DNA from: Pseudomonas sp. Fl4BN1
GTDB lineage: Bacteria > Pseudomonadota > Gammaproteobacteria > Pseudomonadales > Pseudomonadaceae
Length of the DNA stretch: 64,000 nucleotides
Reading direction: 5' to 3'
Assembly (NCBI RefSeq): GCF_009908285.1
Contig: NZ_JAAARM010000030.1
Span: 1 to 64,000, forward strand
The notes beneath the pieces are model-generated. The model was not told where the DNA came from, did not search any database, and saw nothing but the letters and a program-made list of their open reading frames with translations. Positions 44,456-51,987 of the stretch are shown here, piece after piece (the first letter of the stretch is position 1; every line of letters starts with the position of its first letter). The position numbers and the translations under genes are program-made.

Positions 44456-44482
44456 GCGCATTCTATAGAAATTAGAATGCGC
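44456..44482 (-). other. Hairpin between pgsA and tRNA-Gly
   Basis: GCGCATTCTA (44456-44465) and TAGAATGCGC (44473-44482) form a perfect 10-bp stem with a 7-base loop, ending 15 bases before the tRNA 5' end in the transcript. There is no T-tract. It may protect the pgsA mRNA end or guide tRNA processing. Confidence 0.6.
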
Positions 44483-44505
44483 GTCAAGCCTTTGATTCAA
44501 AAAAG

Positions 44506-45066
44506 TTATTTTTTTTCATTGTCGATTTTCAGATGCGGCCAGGCAGCGCGCAGATACTGCAGCATCGACCACAGGGTCAGGCCCGCTGCTGCCAGCAGCA
44601 AGGCGTAGCCCACCAGCACCCAGAAACTGAAATCCGACGGGTTGGCCAGGAGGATCACCAGTGCAAGCATCTGCGCCGCGGTTTTCCATTTGCCCATGCT
44701 GGACACCGCTACCTGGGCACGGGCGCCCAGTTCGGCCATCCATTCACGCAGCGCCGAAATCACGATCTCACGACCGATGATCACCGCGGCCGGCAAGGTC
44801 AGCCACAGATTGTGGTGCTCCTGAACCAGCAAGACCAAGGCCACCGCCACCATCAGCTTGTCGGCCACAGGATCGAGGAACGCGCCAAACGGCGTGCTCT
44901 GTTGCAGGCGTCGCGCTAGGTACCCATCCAGCCAGTCCGTGGCGGCCGCGAAGGCAAAGACCGAACTGGCAGCCATGTAGCTCCAGCTATACGGCAAATA
45001 GAACAGCAATATGAAAATCGGGATGAGCAGGACGCGTAGAACGGTGATCAGATTAGGGATATTCAT
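44506..45066 (-). CDS. pgsA: CDP-diacylglycerol-glycerol-3-phosphate 3-phosphatidyltransferase
   Basis: Membrane enzyme of 186 residues that makes phosphatidylglycerol phosphate. The CDP-alcohol phosphotransferase motif DGYLARRLQQ...G...D...D is intact (DGYLARRLQQSTPFGAFLDP, then VADK). About four to five transmembrane helices are seen. The ATG at 45066 gives the conserved MNIPNLITVLR start; a GTG two codons upstream is possible. It follows uvrC by about 30 bases, an order conserved across Pseudomonas. Confidence 0.96.
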   Translation of the reverse strand: MNIPNLITVLRVLLIPIFILLFYLPYSWSYMAASSVFAFAAATDWLDGYLARRLQQSTPFGAFLDPVADKLMVAVALVLLVQEHHNLWLTLPAAVIIGREIVISALREWMAELGARAQVAVSSMGKWKTAAQMLALVILLANPSDFSFWVLVGYALLLAAAGLTLWSMLQYLRAAWPHLKIDNEKK

Positions 45067-45098
45067 CGGCACAACTGGCTACGAGGTGATTGGGCATT

Positions 45099-46922
45099 CT
45101 ACTCGCTGTGCAGATTTGCATAAATCAACTCTGCGAGCTTTTTACTGATTCCCGGTGCTTTGGCAATCTCGTCGATGCTTGCACGGGACAGTTCTTGCAA
45201 TCCACCAAAATGTTTAAGGAGGTCACGCCGACGTTTCGGGCCGACGCCCGCCACCCCTTCCAGGGTCGAGGTGCGCCGGGTCTTGCCACGTCGGGCGCGG
45301 TGACCGGTGATCGCGAAGCGGTGAGCCTCATCGCGGATTTGCTGGATCAGGTGCAACGCCGGCGAGTCCCCCTTCAGGGTGAACTCATGGGCGGCATCAT
45401 TCAGGTACAGGGTTTCGAAACCGGCCTTGCGGGTCGCCCCCTTGGCCACGCCGAGGAGAATCAGGTCCGGCACTGCCAGTTCATTGAGCACATCACGAGC
45501 CATGGACAACTGGCCCTTGCCACCGTCCACCAGGAGGATATCTGGCAGCTTGCCCTCTCCGTCCTTGAGCTTGCTGAAGCGTCGTGTCAGGGCCTGGTGC
45601 ATGGCCGCGTAATCATCGCCGGCTGTAACGCCTTCGATGTTGTAGCGGCGGTAATCGGATTTCAGCGGCCCTTCCGGCCCGAAGACCACGCAGGAGGCTA
45701 CCGTCGCCTCGCCGCTGGAGTGGCTGATGTCGTAGCACTCCAGGCGCTGCGGGGACTCGTCCAGGTTCAGCACCTCGGCCAGGGCTTCAAAACGGGCGGC
45801 CACGTGCTGGCGGTTGGCCAAGCGCGCGCTCAAGGCCTGCTCGGCGTTGGTCACTGCCAGTTGCTGCCAGCGGGCACGGGTGCCGCGCACTCGGTGACTG
45901 ATGGTCAATTCACGACCGCGCAACTCATCGATGGCGGCGATCAGGACCGGGAAGTCCTCATGGAGCACATTGACGATCAATTCCGCCGGCAGGTCGCGCT
46001 CGGGGCTGCTGACGAAGTACTGGCCAAGAAAGGCCAGCATGACCTCGGAAACGTCCTCCTCGATGCCCACCTGGGGAAAGAAATTCTTGCTGCCCAGCAC
46101 CCGCCCGCCACGCACGCTGATCAGGTGCACACAGGCGCCGCCCGGGTTGACGAAGGCCGCCACCACGTCGACATCGCCGGTGCCACCCTCCATGCTCTGC
46201 TGGTCCTGGACCCGGCGCAGCAGGGAGATCTGATCGCGCAACTCGGCGGCCCTTTCAAAATCCAGGGTGCCGGCAGCGGCCTCCATGGCACTGGAGAGCT
46301 CATCCGTCAGGGCGTTGCTGCGCCCTTCCAGGAACATCACCGAGTGGCGCACGTCTTCGGCATAGACCTCGGGCTCCACCAGGCCGACGCAAGGCGCCTT
46401 GCAGCGCTTAATCTGGTACTGCAGGCAAGGCCGCGTGCGGTTCTTGTAATAGCTGTCCTCACACTGCCGGACCATGAAGGTCTTCTGCAGCAGGCTGAGG
46501 CTCTCACGAATGGCACCGGCGCTGGGGTAAGGTCCGAAGTACTTGCCCTTTTGCTTCTTTGCCCCGCGATGAATGCTGAAACGCGGAAAGTCGCCGTCCG
46601 AAAGAAACACGTAGGGATATGACTTATCGTCGCGCAGGAGGATGTTGTACGGCGGCCGCCACTCCTTGATCAGCGTCTGCTCCAGCAGCAGGGCTTCGGT
46701 TTCGTTGGCGGTGATGGTGGTTTCGATCTGCGCGATGCGCGCCACCAGGGCAGCGGTCTTCGGCGCATGGCCAGTCTTGCGGAAATAGCTCGACAGGCGG
46801 CTCTTCAGGTTCTTGGCTTTACCGACGTAGAGCAGGCGTGCATCGCTGTCGAACATGCGATACACACCGGGACGGCCACTGCAGGTAGAAAGAAAGGCAC
46901 TGGGATCAAACAGGTCGGTCAT
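45099..46922 (-). CDS. uvrC: Excinuclease ABC subunit C
   Basis: Nucleotide excision repair nuclease of 607 residues. The N-terminal GIY-YIG domain is present as GVYRMFDSDARLLYVGKAKNLKSR-type sequence (about 18-45). A UVR motif follows near 200-235, and the C-terminal RNase H-like nuclease and helix-hairpin-helix domains (SLEGVAGVGPKRR, LLKHFGGLQEL) complete it. The ATG at 46922 lies just past the gacA stop. The pairing with gacA is conserved in gamma-proteobacteria. Confidence 0.97.
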   Translation of the reverse strand: MTDLFDPSAFLSTCSGRPGVYRMFDSDARLLYVGKAKNLKSRLSSYFRKTGHAPKTAALVARIAQIETTITANETEALLLEQTLIKEWRPPYNILLRDDKSYPYVFLSDGDFPRFSIHRGAKKQKGKYFGPYPSAGAIRESLSLLQKTFMVRQCEDSYYKNRTRPCLQYQIKRCKAPCVGLVEPEVYAEDVRHSVMFLEGRSNALTDELSSAMEAAAGTLDFERAAELRDQISLLRRVQDQQSMEGGTGDVDVVAAFVNPGGACVHLISVRGGRVLGSKNFFPQVGIEEDVSEVMLAFLGQYFVSSPERDLPAELIVNVLHEDFPVLIAAIDELRGRELTISHRVRGTRARWQQLAVTNAEQALSARLANRQHVAARFEALAEVLNLDESPQRLECYDISHSSGEATVASCVVFGPEGPLKSDYRRYNIEGVTAGDDYAAMHQALTRRFSKLKDGEGKLPDILLVDGGKGQLSMARDVLNELAVPDLILLGVAKGATRKAGFETLYLNDAAHEFTLKGDSPALHLIQQIRDEAHRFAITGHRARRGKTRRTSTLEGVAGVGPKRRRDLLKHFGGLQELSRASIDEIAKAPGISKKLAELIYANLHSE

Positions 46923-46923
46923 T

Positions 46924-47565
46924 TCAGAGGCTGGCATCAACCATGCCATGGCGAACTGCCAACAGCGTCAACTCGACATCGCTGCTGATCGAAAGCTTCT
47001 CGAAAATACGATAGCGGTAGGTGTTCACGGTCTTGGGCGACAGGCACAGCTTGTCGGAGATGATCTGCACTTTCTGGCAGCCGACAATCATCAACGCAAT
47101 CTGGATCTCCCGTTCCGACAAGGCGTCGAACGGCGAATCACTGGAAGGCTGGAATGATTTGAATACCAGTTGCTGAGCGATCTGCGGGCTGATGTAGCGC
47201 TGACCGGCAAATACCAGGCGAATGGCCTGGACCATTTCATTGAGACCGGCGCCCTTGGTCAGGTAGCCCGCCGCGCCTGCTTGCAGCAAGCGAGTCGGAA
47301 ACGGATCTTCCTCGCAGACAGTCACCGCGACGACTTTGATATCCGGATGGCTGCGCAGCAATTTGCGCGTCGCTTCAAGACCTCCGATCCCGGGCATCTT
47401 GACGTCCATCAGGACCACATCGGGCTTCAGCTCCCGCGCCTTGAGCAAGGATTCTTCCCCTGACTCTGCCTGCCCGACTACTTGCAGGCCATCGATGTCA
47501 GCCAACATTCGTGTAATGCCCGTACGAACGAGATCATGGTCATCGACTACTAGCACCCTAATCAA
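46924..47565 (-). CDS. gacA: Response regulator GacA
   Basis: LuxR/NarL-type response regulator of 213 residues, the partner of sensor kinase GacS and global switch of secondary metabolism through Rsm small RNAs. The receiver domain has the phospho-acceptor Asp54 in VVLMDVKMPG and the acidic pair in VVDDHD. The C-terminal LuxR helix-turn-helix reads LCLSPKTVNTYRYRIFEKL. The start codon is TTG, as known for gacA of fluorescent pseudomonads, with GAGGTG upstream. T6SS genes are a known class of Gac-controlled functions in Pseudomonas. Confidence 0.97.
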   Translation of the reverse strand: MIRVLVVDDHDLVRTGITRMLADIDGLQVVGQAESGEESLLKARELKPDVVLMDVKMPGIGGLEATRKLLRSHPDIKVVAVTVCEEDPFPTRLLQAGAAGYLTKGAGLNEMVQAIRLVFAGQRYISPQIAQQLVFKSFQPSSDSPFDALSEREIQIALMIVGCQKVQIISDKLCLSPKTVNTYRYRIFEKLSISSDVELTLLAVRHGMVDASL

Positions 47566-47710
47566 GCAGACACCTCGCGATATGGTCTTTAAAGGTTGCC
47601 GGACACCTTAGCAAAAAAGCACCGTACAAACCTAATCAGAAGCGCTATATAAAATTCATCGACGAGCGATAAGAGACGCTGCCGACCTGTTAGTAGAAAG
47701 TGTCCCGGCC

Positions 47711-48076
47711 TCAGGACTCAGCGGCCTGGGGCTTTTTCCGTGCACCCTGGCCCTGCGACAACTCGGCCAGGGTGGTGGTCAGGCGACAGATTGCCTCCTG
47801 GTCCTCCTTGAACAATGCCCGATAACCGTCGAGCACCTTGGCCTCCGACTGACTCAGCTTGCCGACCTGGATCGGCGTGCGGCTGCCTGTCAGCACATAC
47901 AGCACGTCCACGTCTTTTGCCGCCACCCGCGACAGGTAGTCCGCCTTGGGTGCACGGTCTCCACTTTCATATTTACCTTGGGCGTTGGCTTCAACGCCGC
48001 CGATTTCGCCAAAAACTTTTTGCGACAGTCCAAGGCGTTCTCGCTCCTGCCTCAACCGCGAACCGATTCCACTCAT
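47711..48076 (-). CDS. XRE-family phage-type repressor
   Basis: DNA-binding protein of 121 residues with an N-terminal lambda-type helix-turn-helix (about 5-60: SRLRQERERLGLSQKVFGEI and YESGDRAPKADYL). A C-terminal helical tail ends in a basic, Gln-rich stretch. The start at ATG 48076 precedes the domain; the ORF runs further upstream through non-coding DNA without homology. It is divergent from the small gene at 48158, with a palindrome between, as in phage cI/cro switches. No other phage genes are visible, so it could be a domesticated remnant. Confidence 0.82.
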   Translation of the reverse strand: MSGIGSRLRQERERLGLSQKVFGEIGGVEANAQGKYESGDRAPKADYLSRVAAKDVDVLYVLTGSRTPIQVGKLSQSEAKVLDGYRALFKEDQEAICRLTTTLAELSQGQGARKKPQAAES

Positions 48077-48099
48077 TTGGATGTATGATCCCGTCAGAT

Positions 48100-48115
48100 A
48101 CACCCCTAGGGGTGT
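48100..48115. promoter_or_regulatory. Perfect 16-bp palindrome, candidate repressor operator
   Basis: ACACCCCTAGGGGTGT is fully self-complementary and lies 24 bases from the repressor start and 43 from the divergent gene. Its position suits a shared operator bound by the XRE protein. Confidence 0.65.
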
Positions 48116-48122
48116 CATACTC

Positions 48123-48156
48123 TTCAAGCATTGAACAAAATTGAACGGTATTGAAC
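48123..48156. repeat. Three TTGAAC repeats at exact 10-bp spacing
   Basis: TTGAAC occurs at 48131, 48141 and 48151, immediately before the ATG at 48158. An inverted TTCAA (48123-48127) makes TTCAA-GCA-TTGAA with the first copy. The one-helical-turn period implies sites on one face of the DNA. They occupy the place of the ribosome-binding site, and no Shine-Dalgarno sequence is otherwise visible. Confidence 0.7.
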
Positions 48157-48157
48157 T

Positions 48158-48388
48158 ATGCCCGGTATCCGCACTGCCGCACAAGCCAAGGCCTGGCTGG
48201 AACATCAAGGTAAATCGGTTCAACAGTTCGCACGCGAACACGGAGTTGATCCGGCCACTACCTATCAGGTACTGGCAGGCCGCAAGAAAGGCAAACGGGG
48301 GGAAGCCCACAAAGTGGCAGTATTGCTGGGGATGAAGGACGGGATCATTCCGGACCAGGTCCCGCCAGTGGACCCAGCCCGGCTGTAA
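48158..48388 (+). CDS. Small Cro-like DNA-binding protein
   Basis: Protein of 76 residues whose middle (SVQQFAREHGVDPATTYQVL, about 20-39) is a clear helix-turn-helix, followed by a basic GRKKGKRGEAHKVAVLLGMK. Similar short proteins are annotated in Pseudomonas genomes as phage-associated DNA-binding proteins. It is divergent from the XRE repressor. Its upstream region is filled by phased TTGAAC repeats and lacks a normal ribosome-binding site. A regulatory antagonist role is inferred from the arrangement alone. Confidence 0.75.
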   Translation: MPGIRTAAQAKAWLEHQGKSVQQFAREHGVDPATTYQVLAGRKKGKRGEAHKVAVLLGMKDGIIPDQVPPVDPARL

Positions 48389-48406
48389 GAGCACCAGGCC
48401 CATCAC

Positions 48407-48868
48407 TCAGTTGTCGGCGCAGTCTTTCGCAGTTGAAGCCGATGAGCGCTCCATGCGCCAGAAGCAATCATCCTCGCCTACCACCTGCAGCCCCATCCGC
48501 TCGTACAGTTGCTGCGCCGGGTTGCCCTTGAACACAGTCAGGCGCAACAAACCCCGTCGTTCCTGGCGCGCCATTTCCAGCACCTGCTCCAACGTCCAGG
48601 CCCCGGCGCCCTGCCCGCGCCACGCTTGCAGCACATGCAGCTCGCGAACATAAAGCGCCCGCAGATCCCGGCTCAGGCTGACGAAACCCAGCACCTCGAC
48701 GCCCTGGCAGATCAGCAGGTTCTCGCGTCCAGCCCAGGCCACATCAAAAGCTTGATCCTGCCACAGCAAATCATTGCGAATGTAATAGCCGAGCATGGTG
48801 GAACGGGTCAGGTCCCGGGCGAACGCCAGGTCCATGTCAGTCGCCGGACGCAGTTCAAAGGCGCTCAT
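48407..48868 (-). CDS. GNAT-family N-acetyltransferase
   Basis: Acetyltransferase of 153 residues. The acetyl-CoA loop appears as AWRGQGAGAWTLEQVLEMA (about 91-109), preceded by the beta-strand LYVRELHVLQ, with GNPAQQLYERMGL near the end. The ATG at 48868 overlaps the stop of the upstream nitrilase-family gene, so both are translated from one transcript. The substrate is unknown. The ORF start at 48901 is rejected because the family begins at FELRPATDMD. Confidence 0.85.
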   Translation of the reverse strand: MSAFELRPATDMDLAFARDLTRSTMLGYYIRNDLLWQDQAFDVAWAGRENLLICQGVEVLGFVSLSRDLRALYVRELHVLQAWRGQGAGAWTLEQVLEMARQERRGLLRLTVFKGNPAQQLYERMGLQVVGEDDCFWRMERSSASTAKDCADN

Positions 48869-49623
48869 CAATCCACGATCGCCAACACTTCGGCCTGCCA
48901 CCGCCCAGCATCGCGCCGGGCAATCAGTAGCGCCTCGCCGACACCTTCCACAGCGCCCAGCAGCTCACCCTGCGTGCCCCAGACCGCACTGCGCCCGGCA
49001 CAGGCCCAACCACCACTGGGACCACCATGGTTGGCTATCATCACCAGAATCCCGTGGTCACGGGCATAGCCTTGCAACAATGCGCTGTCGGTGGCGTAAC
49101 CGCCTTCACTGATCAGTACCCCGGCGGCATAGACCCCGGCACCGGCGTCCACCGCCGATTGCACATGGCTGGCATGACAAAAATCCGCACAGACGGCCAA
49201 GGCTACGGTTTCACCGCCCAGGCTCAACGGCGCACCGCCAGTGCCTGGAGCAAACGCCCGCTCCTCTCCCGCATGCAGGTGCTGCTTGCTGTACACCGCC
49301 AGTGAGCCATCAGCACCAAGCACCAACGCCCCGACCAACACCGGCCCATCGGCAGACAGGCGGATCGGCATTCCCACCACCGCCGTCAGCCCCAGCTCCC
49401 GAGCCAGATCCCGCAGCGACTGCAACGCCAGTGAATCCGGCGCCAGCGCCAAGTCAGCGGCCAGTTGCGGCTCGTAGCCGGTCAGCGACAGCTCGGGAAA
49501 AACCAGCAACTGCACCCCCTGCTGCGCCGCCAGCTGCATCAAGCGCCGATGGCGATCCAGGTTGGCCGGCAGGTCACCAGCGACGGACACCGATTGGGCA
49601 GCAGCAAGGGTCAGCATGGTCAT
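48868..49623 (-). CDS. Carbon-nitrogen hydrolase (nitrilase superfamily)
   Basis: Amidase-type hydrolase of 251 residues. The Glu-Lys-Cys triad is readable: Glu44 in LVFPELSLTGYEP, Lys113 in VYSKQHLH and Cys145 in LAVCADFCHAS. The ATG at 49623 has AGGA at good distance; ATG 49629 is also possible. Start and end link it with the GNAT gene downstream. Substrate not predictable; small amides or omega-amino acid derivatives are typical for the superfamily. Confidence 0.87.
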   Translation of the reverse strand: MTMLTLAAAQSVSVAGDLPANLDRHRRLMQLAAQQGVQLLVFPELSLTGYEPQLAADLALAPDSLALQSLRDLARELGLTAVVGMPIRLSADGPVLVGALVLGADGSLAVYSKQHLHAGEERAFAPGTGGAPLSLGGETVALAVCADFCHASHVQSAVDAGAGVYAAGVLISEGGYATDSALLQGYARDHGILVMIANHGGPSGGWACAGRSAVWGTQGELLGAVEGVGEALLIARRDAGRWQAEVLAIVD

Positions 49624-49780
49624 GGACATTCCTGGCGGGACAATCTGAGGGAGCGGCGAGTGTGGCATAAATCCCTTCGTGACTTAATCCATAGCCCCTC
49701 ATACCAATGCCCATAGCAATTACTGATTGAATCACGGCCCCAGCCTCTAGTAAGCTCGCCCCACTTCACGGAGAAACCAC

Positions 49781-49915
49781 ATGTTGTCCCAGACCCTTTC
49801 CTTGCATCGCCACACCGCCAGCGCACTGCGTTCGGTTGCGGCTGCCTGGGTCAACGGCACCTGCGCTCCGGTCAACTTTTATTTTGGGTATTGGTTTAGC
49901 CACTGGCGCGCCTGA
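49781..49915 (+). CDS. Aromatic-rich leader peptide of an attenuator
   Basis: A 44-codon ORF that starts after a CACGGAGAAACCAC ribosome-binding site. Its end reads NFYFGYWFSHWRA: three Phe, two Tyr and two Trp within ten codons. The codons TTGGGTAT (49884-49891) pair perfectly with ATACCCAA (49915-49922) at the stop. The following CCAACCGG (49919-49926) can pair with the terminator's left arm CCGGTCGG (49968-49975) with one mismatch. This is the layout of a ribosome-mediated attenuator. Starvation for aromatic amino acids should stall ribosomes here and let transcription pass to the DAHP synthase gene. Confidence 0.8.
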   Translation: MLSQTLSLHRHTASALRSVAAAWVNGTCAPVNFYFGYWFSHWRA

Positions 49916-49964
49916 TACCCAACCGGCGCCCATGTAAACGGGTCGCCTACCAGAGATTTCTCAA

Positions 49965-50001
49965 CCCCCGGTCGGCTTCCCGACCGGGGGTTTTGTTTTT
50001 T
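49965..50001 (+). terminator. Attenuator terminator of the aromatic leader
   Basis: CCCCCGGTCGG (49965-49975) and CCGACCGGGGG (49980-49990) form a perfect 11-bp stem with a CTTC loop, followed by TTTTGTTTTTTC. It lies 49 bases after the leader peptide stop and about 260 bases before the DAHP synthase start. Confidence 0.9.
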
Positions 50002-50062
50002 CAGGCTCGACGTTTTTAACCACGACTTTCAGCGACACACCGAACTTATTGAGGATTGCCCC

Positions 50063-50215
50063 ATGAACTACGCCACCTATTACCGCTACGACATGTTTTC
50101 CGCCTGGCGATTTAGCAGCCTCCGTTCGGGACAGCCTGCCGCCTCCGATCGGTCACCTACCGGTGGCAATTGCACACTTATGGCCAGTACGGCCAATTGT
50201 CGAACACCCCAGTAG
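50063..50215 (+). CDS. Second aromatic-rich leader ORF upstream of DAHP synthase
   Basis: A 50-codon ORF that starts 62 bases after the terminator, with GAGGATTG upstream. Its first 16 residues, MNYATYYRYDMFSAWRF-like, contain four Tyr, two Phe and one Trp. It stops 46 bases before the DAHP synthase start codon. No T-tracted terminator follows, so it may act on translation or RNA folding rather than termination. The short segment 50186-50200 (GGCC-AGTAC-GGCC) can form a small hairpin. Tandem aromatic leaders of this kind are unusual. Confidence 0.6.
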   Translation: MNYATYYRYDMFSAWRFSSLRSGQPAASDRSPTGGNCTLMASTANCRTPQ

Positions 50216-50261
50216 GGCCGCGAGCGGGACAAACCCCGCCGCCCGCCCAGGAAGACCGAAC

Positions 50262-51353
50262 ATGAACTCGTCCGTATCCGCTCTGCCCCTGTCCACCCAC
50301 GTCAGTGCCAATGAAACCCTGACCCAGCGCCTGCCCAGCTCATTGGAGCTCAAGCAGCAACTGCCGCTATCCCTGGCCCTGAGCCAGCAAGTCGCTGCCC
50401 ACCGCCAAGCGGTGCGTGCCATTCTCGAAGGTCAAGACCAGCGCCTGCTGGTGGTGGTCGGCCCCTGCTCCATCCACGATCCGCAATCCGCCCTGGAATA
50501 CGCCGCCAACCTGGCCCGCCTGGCCAGCCAAGTGAGCGACCAGATGCTCTTGGTGATGCGCGCCTACGTGGAAAAACCTCGCACCACTGTCGGCTGGAAA
50601 GGCCTGGCCTATGACCCGCACCTGGACGGCAGCGACGACATGGCCGGCGGCCTGAGCCTGTCCCGCGAACTGATGCGCGAAATGCTGCGCCTGGGCCTGC
50701 CGATTGCCACCGAACTGCTGCAGCCCATGGCCGCCGGCTACTTCGATGACCTGCTGAGCTGGGTCGCCATCGGCGCGCGCACCACCGAATCGCAGATCCA
50801 TCGCGAAATGGCCAGCGGCCTGGAGATGCCCGTGGGTTTCAAGAACGGCACCGACGGCGGCGTCGCCATCGCTTGCGATGCCATGCGCTCGGCGAGCCAT
50901 CCGCACCGCCACTTCGGCGTCGACAGCCAAGGCCATCCGGCGATCATCCAGACTCCGGGCAACCCCGATACCCATCTGGTGCTGCGCGGCGGCCATCGCG
51001 GGCCGAACTACGACCGCCAGAGCGTGGCCCAGGTCCAGCACGACCTGCAGAAGCTGAAGATTCCAGCGCGGATCATGGTGGATTGCAGCCACGCCAACAG
51101 CGGCAAGGACCCACTGCGCCAGCCGGCGGTATTCAACGAGGTGCTGGAACAGCGCCTACAGGGCGATCGCTCATTGATGGGGGTAATGCTGGAGAGCCAC
51201 TTGTTCGAAGGCTGCCAACCCCTGAGCGCCAACCTGCGCTACGGCGTATCGGTGACCGACGGTTGCCTGGGCTGGGACGCCACCGAGCAACTGTTGCGCA
51301 ATGCCGCCCAGCAACTGCAGCGCGCGCACAAGGCCGCAGCCGTCCCCGCCTGA
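50262..51353 (+). CDS. aroF: 3-deoxy-7-phosphoheptulonate (DAHP) synthase, class I
   Basis: First enzyme of the shikimate pathway, condensing phosphoenolpyruvate and erythrose 4-phosphate; 363 residues. Visible motifs: VVVGPCSIHDP near 65-75, RAYVEKPRTTVGWKGL near 105-120, GARTTESQIHREMASGL near 170-186 and VDCSHANSGKDP near 272-283. The ATG at 50262 has AGGAAG nearby; the ORF extends upstream over the leader. Feedback type (Phe, Tyr or Trp) cannot be read reliably, but leader peptides rich in Phe, Tyr and Trp indicate transcriptional control by aromatic amino acids. Confidence 0.93.
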   Translation: MNSSVSALPLSTHVSANETLTQRLPSSLELKQQLPLSLALSQQVAAHRQAVRAILEGQDQRLLVVVGPCSIHDPQSALEYAANLARLASQVSDQMLLVMRAYVEKPRTTVGWKGLAYDPHLDGSDDMAGGLSLSRELMREMLRLGLPIATELLQPMAAGYFDDLLSWVAIGARTTESQIHREMASGLEMPVGFKNGTDGGVAIACDAMRSASHPHRHFGVDSQGHPAIIQTPGNPDTHLVLRGGHRGPNYDRQSVAQVQHDLQKLKIPARIMVDCSHANSGKDPLRQPAVFNEVLEQRLQGDRSLMGVMLESHLFEGCQPLSANLRYGVSVTDGCLGWDATEQLLRNAAQQLQRAHKAAAVPA

Positions 51354-51366
51354 GCACCAGCGCCCC

Positions 51367-51450
51367 CGTAGGAGCTGGCTTGCCAGCGAAGGCGTCCTCA
51401 AGAGCACCGTCTCCTCCAAGGACCTCTTCGCCGGCAAGCCGGCTCCTACG
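51367..51450. repeat. REP pair (inverted) downstream of DAHP synthase
   Basis: GTAGGAGCTGGCTTGCCAGCG on the left and CGCCGGCAAGCCGGCTCCTAC on the right are the two orientations of the Pseudomonas REP core, separated by about 40 bases. It sits between genes and may stabilise the transcript end. Confidence 0.85.
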
Positions 51451-51569
51451 GGACTATCACCACCCATCCCCCCCGCAACCGCCCGGCGGCAATGGTTTGA
51501 AGGAACTTTGAGAAGAAATAGCCACCTGAATCCGGTAGGCTCTCAACTTTCTTGAAAGGAGCAACACCC

Positions 51570-51851
51570 ATGGCCAAAGCCACTGCCCGTCACATCCTGG
51601 TTGCCAGCGAAGCCAAGTGCAACGAACTCAAATCCGAGATCGAAGCCGGCGCCGACTTCGCCGAAGTCGCGAAAAAGAACTCCACCTGCCCGTCCAGCCG
51701 TGACGGCGGCAACCTAGGCTCCTTTGGCCCGGGCCAGATGGTCAAGGAATTCGACACCGTGGTGTTCAGCGCCCCGATCAACGTCGTACAAGGTCCGGTG
51801 AAGACCCAATTCGGTTATCACCTGCTGGAAGTCACCAGCCGCCAGGACTGA
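51570..51851 (+). CDS. ppiC: Peptidyl-prolyl cis-trans isomerase, parvulin type
   Basis: Stand-alone parvulin domain of 93 residues with no signal peptide, so cytoplasmic. The family core ARHILVASEAKCNELKSEI, the GADFAEVAKKNSTCPS loop and GGNLGSFGPGQMVKEFD are complete, ending in QFGYHLLEV. The ATG at 51570 follows AAAGGAG. It precedes the yej operon but is likely a separate unit. Confidence 0.95.
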   Translation: MAKATARHILVASEAKCNELKSEIEAGADFAEVAKKNSTCPSSRDGGNLGSFGPGQMVKEFDTVVFSAPINVVQGPVKTQFGYHLLEVTSRQD

Positions 51852-51987
51852 TCCGCTCGCGATTTTTCCAGCCAACGGCCCGCCTTCTGGTGGGCCGTTG
51901 TGCTTGTGACACAGGATGCGGCTGGCCAGCAACGCGCCGCTAGCGTACAAATCGTGGTCATCGATCACCCGGCTCCTAAGGCTGACA

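Noticed and set aside
45090..46622. 510-codon plus-strand open frame opposite uvrC
   Set aside because: Complete uvrC on the minus strand explains the region; the plus frame has no homology features.
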